Source: Gavia stellata
Lineage: Eukaryota > Chordata > Aves > Gaviiformes > Gaviidae
Length of the DNA stretch: 64,000 bases
Assembly (NCBI RefSeq): GCF_030936135.1
Contig: NC_082600.1
Span: 27,287,943-27,351,942, forward strand
Direction of reading: 5' to 3'
How positions within the stretch are numbered: position 1 is the first letter of the stretch; each line of letters starts with the position of its first letter. Below are positions 10,901-24,324 of this stretch, in pieces. The position numbers and the translations under genes are program-made. The notes under the pieces are model-generated. The model was given only the letters and a program-made list of their open reading frames with translations, made no database searches and was not told where the DNA came from.

Positions 10901-13900
10901 AGGAACAGACTTCTGCTGCTTGAGGATGCCCTGTTCTACAATGTGCTGGGCATTGCCGGTTGATGTCATCTCGATCCGTGCTGGATGTGATAATTTTACA
11001 GGGCAGATGAGACCACTAGAAGTGTCAGGTTGGGAGGGCTTCCTAAAGACTGGGGCTTGGGGGTGAAAAGAGGGGTCCTAGCTCCCCTGAGGCTGGTCCA
11101 AACACAAAGTAGTTCAGCAGAAGGACAGCTTATTGAGAGAGTTGTTTCTCCCAAGACAAAATGAAGGCACACCTTGCACAGCATACACTATGCTGGGCAC
11201 AGAGAGGTCTCACTCACTGCCTGAGCTCCTCACCTAATGCTTAGGTGTGAGGGGCTTGCTACCCTTGTCCCTGCAAGCTTCTTGTGGTGCAGGGGAACCT
11301 GATCACACCCTCCAGGGATGCTGTTTTGTGTCGCTTGCTTTGGAGTCTGTGCTCCCTTTGCCCCCTCCCCTCCTGCTCATGTTTGCCAGATGCATTTGAT
11401 TTATACATACTCATTCCCTTCCCCACAGGAATGAGTTTTGGTGCGTGTCGGTTGCGTGAGAGAAAAATTGATAGAGCAGGCTGCAGAGCAAAGCAGCTGG
11501 GATCTTTCTTAGGAGAGCCGCAGTCGTTAATTATAGGAGTCTAACTAAACCCCGGCGCAGGGAAGAAGCATTTTCTACATCTCCCTCCTTTCTTTTGTAC
11601 CTCCCTGCACAGGTTGTCACATCAAAGACAGGATTCAGGGATGAGTGGAAACGACACCCACCTTTTTGAATAAAAATGGGATGCCGAGAGCCAGGGAGCA
11701 GGTCCCTTTCTGGCTCCCTCCTCTCCCAGACTGGATGAGGGGCACTGCACCTCTCCCCGGTGAGGGCTGCAGACAGCACTTTTCTGTCCCTTGGGCTTGC
11801 TCTTGCCTCTTCCCTGCCTCAGGCAGCATGGTGAATCAGCTGCTGCCTTACTAAAGCCTCTCTGGTCTGATCTGAGCACCAGCCTCCTCTCCCCGGCTCA
11901 GGTCTGTGCAGCCCGGCCAGGACCTCGGGATGGCAGGTTCCCCAGGGGTCTGTTTTATTAGCAGAGTCACCGCAGAGCTGGGTATTTCAGTTACAAGCAG
12001 CCTCACGTGTGCATCACAGGCAGAACCAGCAGCACTGGAAAGTGTTTTCTTTGTATGAATTTACCCCAGAGGAAAGAGAGTGGGGGAAGAGAGGGAGGAA
12101 ACATAACCTGGACAACCTTAAAAGCCTAATACTCCCTATGCGTGTGCCTCTCCAATATGTTTCTGGCTGATGATCCCAGTACAGGCCGTGCTATTGCCCT
12201 GTTTCAGAGACTGCCTACACAGATAACCTCGTCTTAACATCACTGGCTTGCTCACAACCTTTGCTCATGTCACTTCATGACCTATAATATCGAGATAAGA
12301 GTGCTTGCCACAGCAGGAGGCTGTCCGCATTAACAACTAAGCGATACTAAGAGGAAAGAGGGCTATGAACATACCTAGGGTAGATAAAGATGATTTGGTC
12401 TCTTTGCAGAAGAAAGTTGTATGTTTTTCTCAAAGTTTCACAGGGCTGCCAGGAGATGTGTGTGCCTAGCCAAGGGAGGTACTGTCATCAGAAGCTGATT
12501 TTGGTGCCCCAGATGGATGCTCCTGGCCTTTCGCTGGGGTCTGGGCAGGGAGAGAAAGCAAGCGGGGCACCGGCTCACTAATTAAGGGACTTTCTCTCTC
12601 TGCAGCCTTTCTGCTGCTCAGAGGGGGAGGCAGAACTGGTGCCTGATGAGAGCCTCTCCCCTGTGCTGGGACCCCTCTTAAAAGCTGCTAAACATTAAAA
12701 AAAAAAGAAAAAAGAAAAATCTGTGAGGGCTTTGATAGTCCTTACAAGAAAGTGAAACAGAAGAGCCTTTGAGCTGCATGTATAAGAACAAACCTCTGTA
12801 TATTGCTGGGGGAAGAAAGGCTGGTGGAGCCAAAATCTGGCAACAGTCCCCAGCTGGTGAGGGAGGTGCTTTTCTGCCGCAAGGTCTTGTCACGATTGAT
12901 GCAGAGACAGAGAGAGGAAAAGCACAGGATCCTCTGTAGGCAATAACTAGCACCTCAAACCGACTGGGGTTTCAGTGGGATGGGGAGGGCGAGCTGGCAC
13001 TTGTCTTTTGCCTCCGCACAGGGGCTTGGCCCTGGGCTCACCCCAGCAGAGGCACCCAGCCTCACCACATCACCCCTCCTCATGGGAGACCCCTTCCTGG
13101 GGGTGGTGGGAGCCTCCCAGCTGGGCAGAGTCCTCCTGCTCCGCATCCCCTGGGTTTCCATAGCAATTGGTGGTGTCAGCTGCATGGGGAAGCTGATGGA
13201 GGGAGACGAAGGTTTCTCCCCATCCTGGGCCAGCAGTGGGGTGGGAGGAGAAGAGAAGCATCTTGATGCTCCCAGTGGGGGTAGCAGCACCTGTGCTGCC
13301 CTAGCTCACCCCCAGCCAGGCCAGGGCACGAGGGTGCGATGTGAGTGTGTAGCCCCCAGGGGCTCTGCAGGGCAGGTTTTGGGGGACTGCATGCACCCCA
13401 GAGCCAGCCTCACACACTCCCTGCCCTGCCAGGGCACCCTCTGGGGGCTACTGATACCGAACAGATACCACCCCTGATTTTGTGTCCCCTTCTCCTGCAG
13501 CCTGCATCTCTTTCCCCCACAGCCTGGTCCATTTTTCCCCCCTTGGCACATTGTCAGTCAATGAAGTCAGAAATTAATCTTTGGCTTTAATGGAAAACAT
13601 GGTGTGGGAGCCGGAGAGGCACAGGCAGCCTTGAAAGCAGCATTTTTATTCCCAGGATGGGGGAATGGGCCACTGGAGTAAAACCCCACGGAGGGAAGAG
13701 GGGTCAGTTGATGGAGGGGAGTATGGGTATCCAAGGCAGCACGCCGGCAAGAAGGGAAGGAGTGTCCTGGGAGAGCTCCCTGTACCCTTGGCACCACGGG
13801 GAGAGTGGATTTCATCATCTGCTAACCATGCCCACCCCTCCCCACACAGACAGGAGGAAAGGGGAGACCTGCCCATTCGAACCAAATGGAAAACCTGGGG

Positions 13901-16900
13901 GGGACTTTCAGAAAATAAAATAAAAATGTCAGTTCAAACCCCAAATGTTTCATATTATTTAGCATCTAAAAAAAGAGAAATTTAAAAGATAGGTCAGCTT
14001 TGAGATGGAACTGTCATGTTGAAAGAAAGCCAAGCTACTTCATTTAGAAAATGTCTAAACAAAATGTTTTGACATTTTCAGGAAAAAATTATCCCGTACA
14101 TTTTCAGGCAAAACTTGCTAACAAATGTGACTGAAAAGTTTGGCATCCTGAAAACTGCATTTTGAGGCAAGCCTGGCACGTGCCAAACCTATTTCATACA
14201 CTCCTGGGCACAACCCAGGTATCTGAAGCACGGCGGTGCCGGGCAGAGCCCTGAGAGCTGCCTGGGGAGCAGAGCTGCCCAGGGATGCTCGGCACAGGCT
14301 GGGCAGGTCCCGGCTGTGCCCAGGGCAGTTCCACCTGGCTGCCTTAGGGTTTCACCCTGACCTGGCTCCTGCCAGCACCTCTGTGCCTGCAGTGGGAAGG
14401 ATGGCTCAGGTACCCATGGGTCAATGTGCCTGCTCCTGCCTTTGGCTCAAGCCACAGCTCTGCTGCAGAGGTGAAAACTGGGTCCCTGATCATTTTTAGC
14501 AGATGATGGTGGGGAAAGGAACTATAAATAAGCCAGAGCCATCCTTCAATGGCTCGTGCAGTGTGGGGAAGAGAAACACGGAGGTTTCTGGCATAATCAC
14601 ATTCTTGAAAGGGGACTCTTGGAGAACCCGCGTGCCTGATTTCCTGATGGGAGATATAGGAGCAGGCACTGGCACAAAATACTGTATCCCTGCCTGACCT
14701 ATTGACAAGTGTACATGTTTTTCAGTAGTGCTATTAGATGTCAAGGGGAAATTGCCATTTACAATGGCAGGGTACCAGTGTACACTGAGACCTCTGGTCT
14801 CAGGTGGCACCTCTGCTCTGGGCACCAGCTGCAGTAAGGCTTTGGCCACCGACACCCCTCTCCCCCATTCCCACCTCAGGCCCCTGGTACCTTAGAGAAG
14901 CTTAGGGCATGTGTCGGGGGGGATTTCACAATTGCCTGCACCAGGCAGGGCTGGGCTGTCTGGGCTTGTTTTCAGCTTGATAAAGCAGATCTTTACAAGG
15001 TATGCCTTTGAGGTGGGAGGGTGACCAAAGCCAGTGCCAGGCAGGACTCTGCATCATTTCATGGTTTAAAGAGCTTAATGCTCACCCATCTCAATAGCCT
15101 GTTCTGGCACACTGGGAGACCTGAGAGTCTCTGACCTATTTCCATGAATTCGGCATTTTCCCATCTTCACCACTTCTGCTCCCGCAGCCCAGAGGAGGGA
15201 AGGAGGGGCTTGGCTGAGGAAGTGTGAGGAAAATGCATCTGCAAAGGTAAGAGAGAAAAAAGCAAGCAGCAGATGTGACTCGAGCTGTCTGCAAATCCCC
15301 AGAGGGACCAGAGGACTGCTGAAAGCGCCTCCTCTGAAGCAGCTCGCTCCCGGGAATGCCTTGTCTCGCTGCAACAGGCTTGACACCAGCACTCCCAAAC
15401 CAGTGGCTGCTGGAAGGCAGTGGGAGCACGACGCGTGCCCTGAGGACCTCTCAGCCCTGACAGCTGCCAGCGACCTTTTCCTTAAGTCAAAGCAGGCTTC
15501 AGGGTAAACATACTTCCCTTCTGGGGGGCTGAAACATCCCCAGGGCCTGGCTGCTCCAAACTAAGCCATATGTAACAGCAAGAGATAGTGATAAAGCTTC
15601 ACCCCAGGGCAGAGGTCTTCTCTCTGTAGTTATTCCTGCTTTAATAGAAAATAGCTCAAGAAATAAATCTGGCTCCTGCCCGCAGCCTGGGCCAAGGCTC
15701 CTCGCAGCAGCCAAGGACCACGGCTGGGTGCACGGTGGCCGCTGTGGCAGCTGTGTAACCCGGAGCAGAGGGGTGGAGAGGCAGAACAGCTGCTCTCACT
15801 GCCCGCCTGGCTCCCAGCGCCCCTGTCTGCAAAGCCTTTCAGAAGAAAACGCTGTCTGTTCTGACATTTAGAATAGATTAAAAATCATTACAGGCTCTTC
15901 TGGAACATTTTAGAAGGTGAAGCTATTGATTTAAAAACTGAACATCAGTTTTGCAAGAGAGGTGAAATCTCCCCGGCTTCCTCCCGTGAACATGAGCACC
16001 TGGTCCTGGCTGATGGCAGGAGGATGTTTATCACTGCACCGCCCTCCATCCCCAGTTCATCTCAGCCCTACCCCCCAAAAGCCTCCCAGTATGCAGAAGA
16101 TTTTCAATCTGTTCCATTTTTTGTAATGAAGTCGTAAGGGCTGACTGCATTGTCTGCGTGCCAAGTGTTTGTGCCATCAGGGAACCAGTGGCCCGGTCCT
16201 CAGTGCCCCACGGGTCTCCTCCTCCCTGCTCCCTGGCTTTTTACACACTGAGGACCCTGTGTTCAAGGAGCAACTTCACACCCACCATCATTTATACCTC
16301 CTCCTGACTTTGCTGCCTTGACCTCAGATGCCATTTCCCCCCAGCACAGTGTAGCATCCCGCTCTGGCTCATCGTGCTGATGGCAATTAATAACTTTACT
16401 GGTTTCAGTCTAAGCACAAAGGCCCTCCTCTTCATGCCTCCTCTTCATACCTGCACACTAACCTGCTCCAGCTTTGGTTGCAGAGTTGGAGAGCTGCCCA
16501 AATTTTCCCCATTTGAGCTTTGCCCCATCGGCTGCCAGGACTGCTGGGACCTCCACTTTACTCACCAGCCAGATTCTTTGGGAGACGAGGGGCATCCAGC
16601 CTACCACAAACCTCCCTTGGTAAGTACAATGGCTTATTCGGTACCTCCGACAGAGATGCTCAAGCGCACGTGTCCCTGCTGTGACATGGGTTCGTGGCCT
16701 GGCCTGTCTGCGAGAGCTGGCTGTGCTGTGACACAGCCTGTTTCGCATGGCCCCGTGGCAGCAAGACAGTCAGAAAGTAGGGGGACTGGTGGGGACCTCG
16801 GTCCTGGGGCATTTAGGCAATACCTCTAGTGAAGACCTTTCGTTGCGCCAAGATGAGGCACCAAAGACATCACAGCAGTGTTACACCTGACACAGGGTGA

Positions 16901-19900
16901 CAGCCAAGCTGTTGCCAGCTTAAACAGACCCATGTGCCATGATGGCTTCAGCTTGACCCTGATTTCTTTACCAGTCTGGGTGTTTTGCACTCTTGATGAA
17001 GGAGCAGAAGTGGTGGAGTGCCAGGCACTCCCGACGCAGGCAGCAAGGGCTCGGGACCCCCCTATCCTCCAGGTGCTGAGCAGGAGGATGACCATCTTGC
17101 ACCTGCCCTGAGCCCCCATGCTATGCTCGCCACCAGATGCCAGCCAGCTGTGCTTGGGCACTGCATGGGGCTCTTTGGCAGCATTGATGCCTCCCTTGCT
17201 GAGCTCCTCAGAGCATCTCCATGCCTGCCAGGAGCAGGCAGGTCCCCCCTGCAGCAAGAGGCAGGACATTAATGCAGGGAACCGCAGCGGTGCTCAACCC
17301 CTCAAACTTCTTCCCCCGTCAGCAGAAGTGAAATGAAATTGCCTCTGCTGCTGGCTCTGGAGCGAGCTCGTATCTCTTGGCCCCTAATCAGGGCAGATAT
17401 GAAATTTCTTATCTGTTAAGTAAAACGGTGCTGCACTTCAATCCATCCAATTATTTTTTCCAATAAGCATGAGTGAGGGGGCTGGCGGGGCCAGCCTCGG
17501 GAACTCATACAGTCAGCAGTGTGCTGGTGGCAGGGTGGCCCTGCCCCGGCGGGCATCTCAACCCAGTGCCCCACACAGGACCAGCCAGAAACACATCAAA
17601 GCACGTGCTCTCCTGGCTAGCACGACCCAGAAAGGGGTCTGGGGTGGGGAGCTAAGGGTGTCAGGCTGACAGGCAGGACCTTTGCAGCTTGTTGCCTACC
17701 AAGGACACGTCCAGAAATCCCCCCAGCATGGCCACAGACCTGTCCCTCACTTTAGCCCAGACTGGGGGCACCCTGTGCTGCAGGCGCTCTGCTCCGTACT
17801 CGCAGAGCAGAGATAACAGGTTCACCATCAAACACCAGTTTGTCTTCAAAGCCAGCACAGCTGTCACCAGAGGAGACCCATTCACCTCCAAGAGGGGGGT
17901 CTGTGCTCAGCCCCAGAGCCTGGGGACCATCTCTAGTGAGCGCTCAGTTGAGACCACAGGATCTAACCCAACAGAGGCAGAAAAAGCTGATGGCTATGAA
18001 GCGGCTTTCCTGTCCCTGGTCAGAATTGAGCCCTGTCCCACAGCATCCGATAACTGGATCACCAAGCTCCAGCCTTTCTCCATTCCCAGCAAGACAGCAA
18101 CCCACATCCTCTCTTCCTTGCTACTTGGAAGTCAGCGATGGCGTGGCTAAGTGTAAGGGAGGATCAGAGAAGCTGGCCTGGCTGCATGCGGCGTTGATGT
18201 GTGGGCATCTGGAAGTTCTAGATGGGGATGGGGGCATAGATGCAAGGGAGCTGCCAGAGGAGGAGGAATAAAGATGGGACCAGAAGGTGGGAGAAAGGAC
18301 ACAGGAGTCCTGCAGGAAGGGGAAAAGGGACATGAGCCAGAGGAAGAGCTCTTGAAGGAGAAGTGACAGGGCAAGGTAGCAAAGGAGATAGAAAAATGAG
18401 ACAAATGAACTCATCCCAGAAGTGTTCTCCCTGCATCATCCTGCTCGCAGTCACGCTGGGGAGAAGCCCTGACGTCGATTTACCAGGTGCTGCAATGGCT
18501 GCAGCCCCCCACTATTACCCCTGTAGCCATCCCTACACCCCAGGGCACTGGCCAGGAGGGGGTAAGGCCCCCTTGCTTTGGCACAGCTCTGCCGGCTGAG
18601 CAAGATCCCCAGGAGGGGTGCTTGCAGCTTGGGCTCCCGCAGTGGCGGGGCTAAAGACAGAGTTGGGGACAGTGCCATCAGCCACCAGGGACTTGGGTGC
18701 TCCTTAGGTGCTCAGAGCGGCCCTGATCAGATTTTGCTTCTCCTCCCCTCACACCTCGCTTTTCACTCACTGCCGTGTTCCCCCAGCACCCCCCTGTTCC
18801 CACAAATCCCCTGCATCTCTCCCCTGCTCCCCCAGCCAGGGCTCCCCCATCCCAGTGGCTCTGACAAAGCTGCTCCTGGGTGCCAGTCCCCAGCTTCTCT
18901 AGCCCTTGCGGGGTCACCCTGCAGGGACGGCATGCTGTGCAGTGCCCCGTGCATCCCAGGCAGCAGGTGAAGGGTGCCAGTCCTCCCTGCAGTCTCCTGG
19001 ATCCTTCCCAGCACCTCGCTGGGCCCAAACAGTTCAAATGGGAACTGAAGCCCCGCTCTTGGCAGGGGGAGCAGGCACCAGTTACGGATTTTACTGCTAA
19101 ACTCTGCGTTTCCAAGGAGGTGATGGTGGAGGCTGCAGCGGGCTGGAAACCAGGGACCTCCCCTGCGACAGCAGCTCCTACAACAAGCATCTTCACAGGC
19201 CGACACACCAGCGGCAAAAATAGGATCTTCAGGTGGAGTGCGGGAAACAGCCCCTGCTAGCCCTGATGCCCTCCCCGAGCCATTGGGCTCTGTGCCGCCT
19301 TCACAGGGACCCTGCAGTTTGCCTGAGAATAGCCAAAACACTGGGAACGTAGAAGCCAAGCCTCAGCTTCATGAGATGACAGCTATATTTTTTTTTCCTC
19401 CAACCTTTTAATAATGCCAATAAAAAGTGCAAAATAATTCAATGCACTTCAGCGGTTAACGTGCATACAGTCACCAGTTAATTGGGAAACCGTTTTCAGG
19501 GAGGGGTTTGCAAGCTTCTGCGTTAGCAGGGGAAGAAAGAGAAGCCTATTCATTTAGGGCAGAAAAAGTTGATCTTGATCTAATTGATAGAAATAGCGAT
19601 TGACAGTTTTTTTCTCCAATCTTATGAATTCCCAGCTTTGAGTGAAATATGGAGTCTTTCCTTTCTGACTGAGTTTGTGTGAAAGGTTTTTGGGGAAAAC
19701 CCAGTATCTTTGCTCTCTGACATAAGGCAGGAGGGTAGGAACTCTGCCCCAGACAGGCAGCTCTGGTGGGATGCTCAGCACTTACCCTGAGCTGGCCCCA
19801 GCAGGAAAACCTCAATTAAATACCTGTCAGACTCAGGGACCAGGCGCGTGAGCACCAGCAGACCACTCTGGAAAGGCAGCCTTGCTCCTGGGTAAAGCAA

Positions 19901-22900
19901 AGCTGGGTGATGCAAACTTTCTTCGAGGTTGTTCCCAACATTTTCTAAAAGGTTTTCTCTATTTAAACGTTAGCTGAAAAATGGATTTGCTCTTGAGTCG
20001 TCTGACTGAGCAGTGGGGAAATTAATGCAATAAAAATGTAGCTATGTAGAAGAGTTCTCCGCTGACCTCTCAGCCTTTCTCTGACGGTAGTCTTTGAGTC
20101 TGAACGGGATTAATTGGGTTTTCTTCCCCGTTAAAGAGGCAGGCTTCTGCTCATCCCCAGCCTGCCTGTGGCTGAGCCGAGCTTACGCCGTGTCCTGCCT
20201 AATGCTGCCGACACTGCCTGGATGGAAACAACGGGCTACAGAAAATCTGATTTTCAGGAATAGGCAGCTCCTGATTTTCTGTGATCAAATTCCAGCCTGG
20301 GGGGCTCATTTGGACCCAGGGTTATGCAGCATCCCTTGACCTTTAATACCTCTGGGCACTTTACCAAAGCACCTCGCAGGGAGGAAGGATGTTCTGGGAG
20401 GAAGGAATGAGGTGCTAAAACCTGTCTTTAACATCTGAGTCACAAGATGGACTTAAGCATTTTTCCCCCCCCTCTTTTTTTTTTTTGTTACTTTGTGACA
20501 CGTTATTAGAGCAAAAATACCTGTGAACGAAAGGGAACAATTCAACGCTTTGAAACCTTAGGCCAGTCCTTTGGTGGAAGACCACTTTAAATGCTAAGGG
20601 AAATATCCCATGTACTGGTTTCATTTCAGACAGAAACCCCATATACATTATCAAAAGTAACTGAACAGGTATGAACAGGCTTGGCCAGCGGAAAACAGAC
20701 ACAAAGGGAGGGAGACAGTCTATTCCCCTGAGAGACCAGCCCCTAAAAAGAGCTGAAACACACATGTGTTGCTAAAACATCTCTTTTTTGCACACAGGAC
20801 TTGCTGGTAAAGGTCCTCCTGACTTGACATTTCAAACAATTGCATTTTAGACCAGCCAGGCTCAAGAGCACACAAGGGAGGCGTCAGTCTGGGCTTCGCT
20901 CTAAAAAATGCATGTGGGTTGCTTCGCAAAATAACTGCGGTGACCTCCCGTTTGTCAGCCTGGCAGCGCCGCGTGTGTGATGGCCCCTTGGCTGTTGCTG
21001 GCAGGGGCATCCTCATCTGAAGGAATCGGGGCCACGGTGTAAGAGCGTCTGCATTGTTGAGGAAAACAGCGTGCCAAGAACTGTGGTGCTAAATTTTGAA
21101 AAAGGTTTAATGAGAAAGAATTTCCTTTAATAATAATAAAAAAGGATGTGACCTCTGGCTAGGAGCCACTCCCAGGTAACACCCAGAGCAGGGAGCCCAT
21201 GGGCATAATGCTCCATGCTGAGTCCTCTCCTGCCGTGCTTAGAAGTTATTCAAGTCTAATACACATTCTTCCAAAAAGAGGGTCCAGACATGGTGGACAG
21301 TCACACCACACTGACTATCTTTGCCCCTCACCAGCCAAAAAAGTCTTTGGCAAGATGGCCGGGGCTGCATCCCGCCTGCGGCAGGGCACAGCAGCCATCT
21401 CAGAAGCTGCTCATCCTCCGGCAGCGATGCTGCGGGGCTGGCACCCACACCCTGTCCTGGGCAGGGGGACAGTGATTCCCCCCACGCCCTGGAGAGCCCA
21501 TTTCTGTGAGCGGGAGCTGCACTCCTCCTGCTGTTCGCAGACAAAGAGGGGTTCGGGGGAATGCTAACCACTGGCTTGTCACTTTGACAGCAAAGTTTTC
21601 TTGATGGCCTGTCAACTGCTGATAACAGCAACGTCCTCACGCTTAGGAGCACATGTCCCAGCATAATAAATCCAACGCTTTTGTCTAAGGTTGAGTGGCG
21701 GAGAGAGACGAAATTGGGTCGTTGCTGCTGCAGATTTGTCGGCGAAGTCGGGGGCGCATTCAGCAGAAAGCTGGTGGCTTGTGAAGGCTCTAATCCCACG
21801 GCTTTGATGGGCCTCACAAACGTACCATGGCATTGATGAGTTGCTGGGCTGGGGCAGTGAGGTGTGCAAATCTCTGACGGCAAAAAGCAGAGAGGAAACA
21901 ACAAACATCAACGTCCTCTAACGGGTGTGCAGAGGAGGGACTGTCTCTTCAGTTACCATGACGGCTGGTTGAGAAACTCTGGGTTTAGTGCAAACCATGT
22001 ATTGGAAAGCAGATTCAGGTAATGCACCTGCATGTGCCAAGAAAGTGTTCTCGGGAAAGGATGGCTCCTGCACTGGGGATAGAGGCAGAATCAGGAAAGT
22101 AGGTGAAGAAATCACCCCCCTGCCTCCTGCACCGCAAAGCCAGGGAGGAATCAGTACAGCAAAAAGCAACCTGGTCATATACATTTTCAGGCCATCAGAG
22201 GCTTCCCAAGGATTCAGGGTAATTCTGCTTTTGGAAGGGCAACAACTTTGATCAGAAACAACTTTCAGAGTATGTTGTGATGAACCCCTTTGCCTATTAA
22301 GGCTATTTCACCAGTGTAGAAGGGAAATCAGAGAATTCCCTTGGACAGAGAACTGGACAACTCATTTTCTGGAAATAGCTGAGGGTGCATTTTCAGGGCC
22401 AAGACTAATTAGTCCAACCAGACCCGGAGCTCCACTACCAATCCTAATCAAGTCATCTGTTTCCACTGCAGAATCCCGATGTAAAAATCCCTGTGCCCTG
22501 CTTTAACCTGGCCCTAGCTTTAGACACCCCTCTTTCTACTACACTGGTCCACCCCAGACTGGCAAGGGTTAAATAAATTGGTTCATATGACAGACATGTC
22601 CTTTTCTACTTGCCAAAGCATGTTTCAGAAGAAATCCAGAGACTACACAGTCTCTGATGGTCTATATGGACTTTGAATCTCATGGGCTCTGATCTATAAT
22701 AAGGGCTCTGAATCAGAGAGCTGTTCCCGCTGTGTACATAGGCTATTTCTGCTCCTTATAATTGTTTCCTGTGCCCCATGATGTCCATCACTGAGTTCAC
22801 ATCCGAATTTGTTTTGATAGTCAGAAGACAACCAGGAATAAATACAGCATCCCAGGAAGAGAAATGGGGCTAAATAACTAGAGCTTTGGGTGTGCAACCT

Positions 22901-23300
22901 TGAAGAAGAATGGGTTGGGTTATAGCTTCATACAGTGAATGAGCAGTGCTTATTCTGCATGCTTGTACCAAAAAAAAAATGAGATGGTGTAAGAGCTGTA
23001 CATATTTTGGAGAGACTGTAAATCCAGGAGAATAACCTCTTTTTTTATATATTGGTGCTCTCTACTTCTCTGCAAGCGGCCAGGATTTCAGCAGCACAGA
23101 GCTGTGCTAAGCCTAGGAACAAGAGCCCAGGGAGCCAGCAGCATGGGTCTGTGCTGTGGTGGTGGTGGTGTTCTTCATGTATAAAGCTTTGAGCAAGAGG
23201 CTGGGCAAGAGTAAATGTGTTAATAAACCACTAGAGCCTGTTATATATAAAATAAGGATCCTGAGAGCCTGGGTGCAGCCAGACCCCATGTAAAAAGCTA
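7926..23300. other. Intergenic, no recognised gene
   Basis: About 15 kb without a coding exon I can recognise. It contains short A-rich runs (7975-8003 and 12696-12720), a CCA/CAC trinucleotide patch at about 8020-8042, a pyrimidine run at about 20461-20486, and several AT-rich blocks dense in homeodomain-like TAAT cores (8160-8345, 15840-15960, 17330-17465, 19380-19490). Several GC-rich stretches (12.97-13.5 kb, 18.6-19.3 kb) show long overlapping open frames on both strands with no protein-like conservation, which I treat as chance. Confidence 0.5.
17330..17465. promoter_or_regulatory. Possible regulatory element, AT-rich
   Basis: A compact block in a GC-richer surround carrying two GATA-type cores (cagatatg and ttatctgtt) and a homeodomain core (ccaattatttt). 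There is no open frame and no repeat similarity. Called on motif density and base composition only. Confidence 0.2.
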
Positions 23301-23919
23301 TAGCTTTCATATTTGCAAGGACAAGTATCAATTTATCAACTTTTTATAGAGAATTTGATCCATATGAATGAAGCCACTGAGCCTCCAAAATCCAGTGTTT
23401 GCTCTCATTCCAGAAATGCAAGTAATTTTGGAATACGCTCTTTTTTCACAGGGATTCCTGAAATACAAAAAAAAGTCTTGGAAGTTTTCCGCTACTCCAT
23501 TCCTCCCTATGAAGATCATGACAAGGCTCGCCGAAACTATACTGCATTACTGGAGATGGACGGAGATGTTGGTTCTATGTGTCTGTCCTTGATAGGGTCT
23601 CCACACCCTTGGGCCACTGCCATGAAGATTACCTGCCCTGAAGATGACCTGCCGTATGCATGTCACACTGCATCCTTGCAGAGAGCTGCGCGTGCTTTCC
23701 AGAGAGGAAAGAAAACAGTGGACTGTCCTACGTACTCCTCAGAGCCAACGCGACAGCAACCACTGGCTTTGTGGGACTTACGCACAGTGGCCAGATGCCC
23801 AGTGGCATTGCAGGAGGAGTGGTGGGGAGGCATTGAAACGAGGACGGTGCGGTGGCCTCCTGGACCAGCTGAAGAAGTTTCCTTTCCATCCACTGAAGGC
23901 ACACTCTGGGAGGTGCGTC

Positions 23920-24290
23920 TGACTCGGCCAAAACAGCCCATGGGTGACAGCAGACCTCAGTTTGTAGCACCCAACTTAGAAACTGTTATGAAGACGAATG
24001 GTACATGTCACATCAAATCAACACCTTAGCAGCTAGCAGCAGCTTAGCAGAAAAATTTGTTCAAACAATGAAGCGAGCCCTGTGTTCTTCAGAAGGAAGA
24101 GCATCTGTTCGTGAACGCTTGACTAATTTCTCATTATCTTATCGAAACAGCTTATACCACTGGAAAAGCATCTCCTGAACGGCTAATGTTCAGCCAACAG
24201 TTGGCTACCTCTTTTGATTTACTGAGATCATCAAGAATGTCACATGCGATATAGGAACAGGCACAGGTATTTCAAGAGGCGAGACAGGTA
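23920..24290 (+). pseudogene. Decayed Ty3/gypsy-type retroelement integrase fragment
   Basis: In three frames joined by small shifts, the translation follows the C-terminal half of a retroelement integrase core. Blocks, in order: a PQFVAP stretch with its catalytic aspartate (about 23,943-23,972), a KTNG block (23,991-24,002), an AEKFVQ block with the catalytic glutamate (about 24,046-24,066), a SLSYRNS block (about 24,130-24,150), and a TGKASPERLMFS block (about 24,157-24,194). A stop codon at about 24,027 and at least two frameshifts separate them, so it cannot make an integrase. A looser match to the first catalytic region may exist near 23,785. No long terminal repeats or other pol domains were found. 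It could come from a gypsy-like retrotransposon or from a decayed host gene derived from one. Confidence 0.75.
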
Positions 24291-24324
24291 AAAACCATTT
24301 CAAGAGGAGAAGCAAGTAAAAACC
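24269..24324 (+). repeat. 28-bp tandem duplication
   Basis: Two adjacent 28-bp units (24269-24296 and 24297-24324) that both begin atttcaagagg and end gtaaaaacc, differing at a few positions in the middle. The first unit lies where the FK-x-x-D-R block that follows the integrase core would be, so the duplication arose at the tail of the relic. Confidence 0.8.

Noticed and set aside
12980-13477. 165-codon plus-strand frame
   Set aside because: No family resemblance, overlapping frames on the minus strand, and no splice or promoter context.
18678-19359. Two overlapping long minus-strand frames (179 and 198 codons)
   Set aside because: Both are in GC-rich DNA, in different frames of the same strand, with plus-strand frames also open. 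They cannot all be real and none resembles a known protein.
21239-21904. 221-codon minus-strand frame
   Set aside because: No recognisable domain, and overlapping shorter frames on the other strand. It looks like chance in a stop-poor stretch, though it is the least GC-biased of the long orphan frames.
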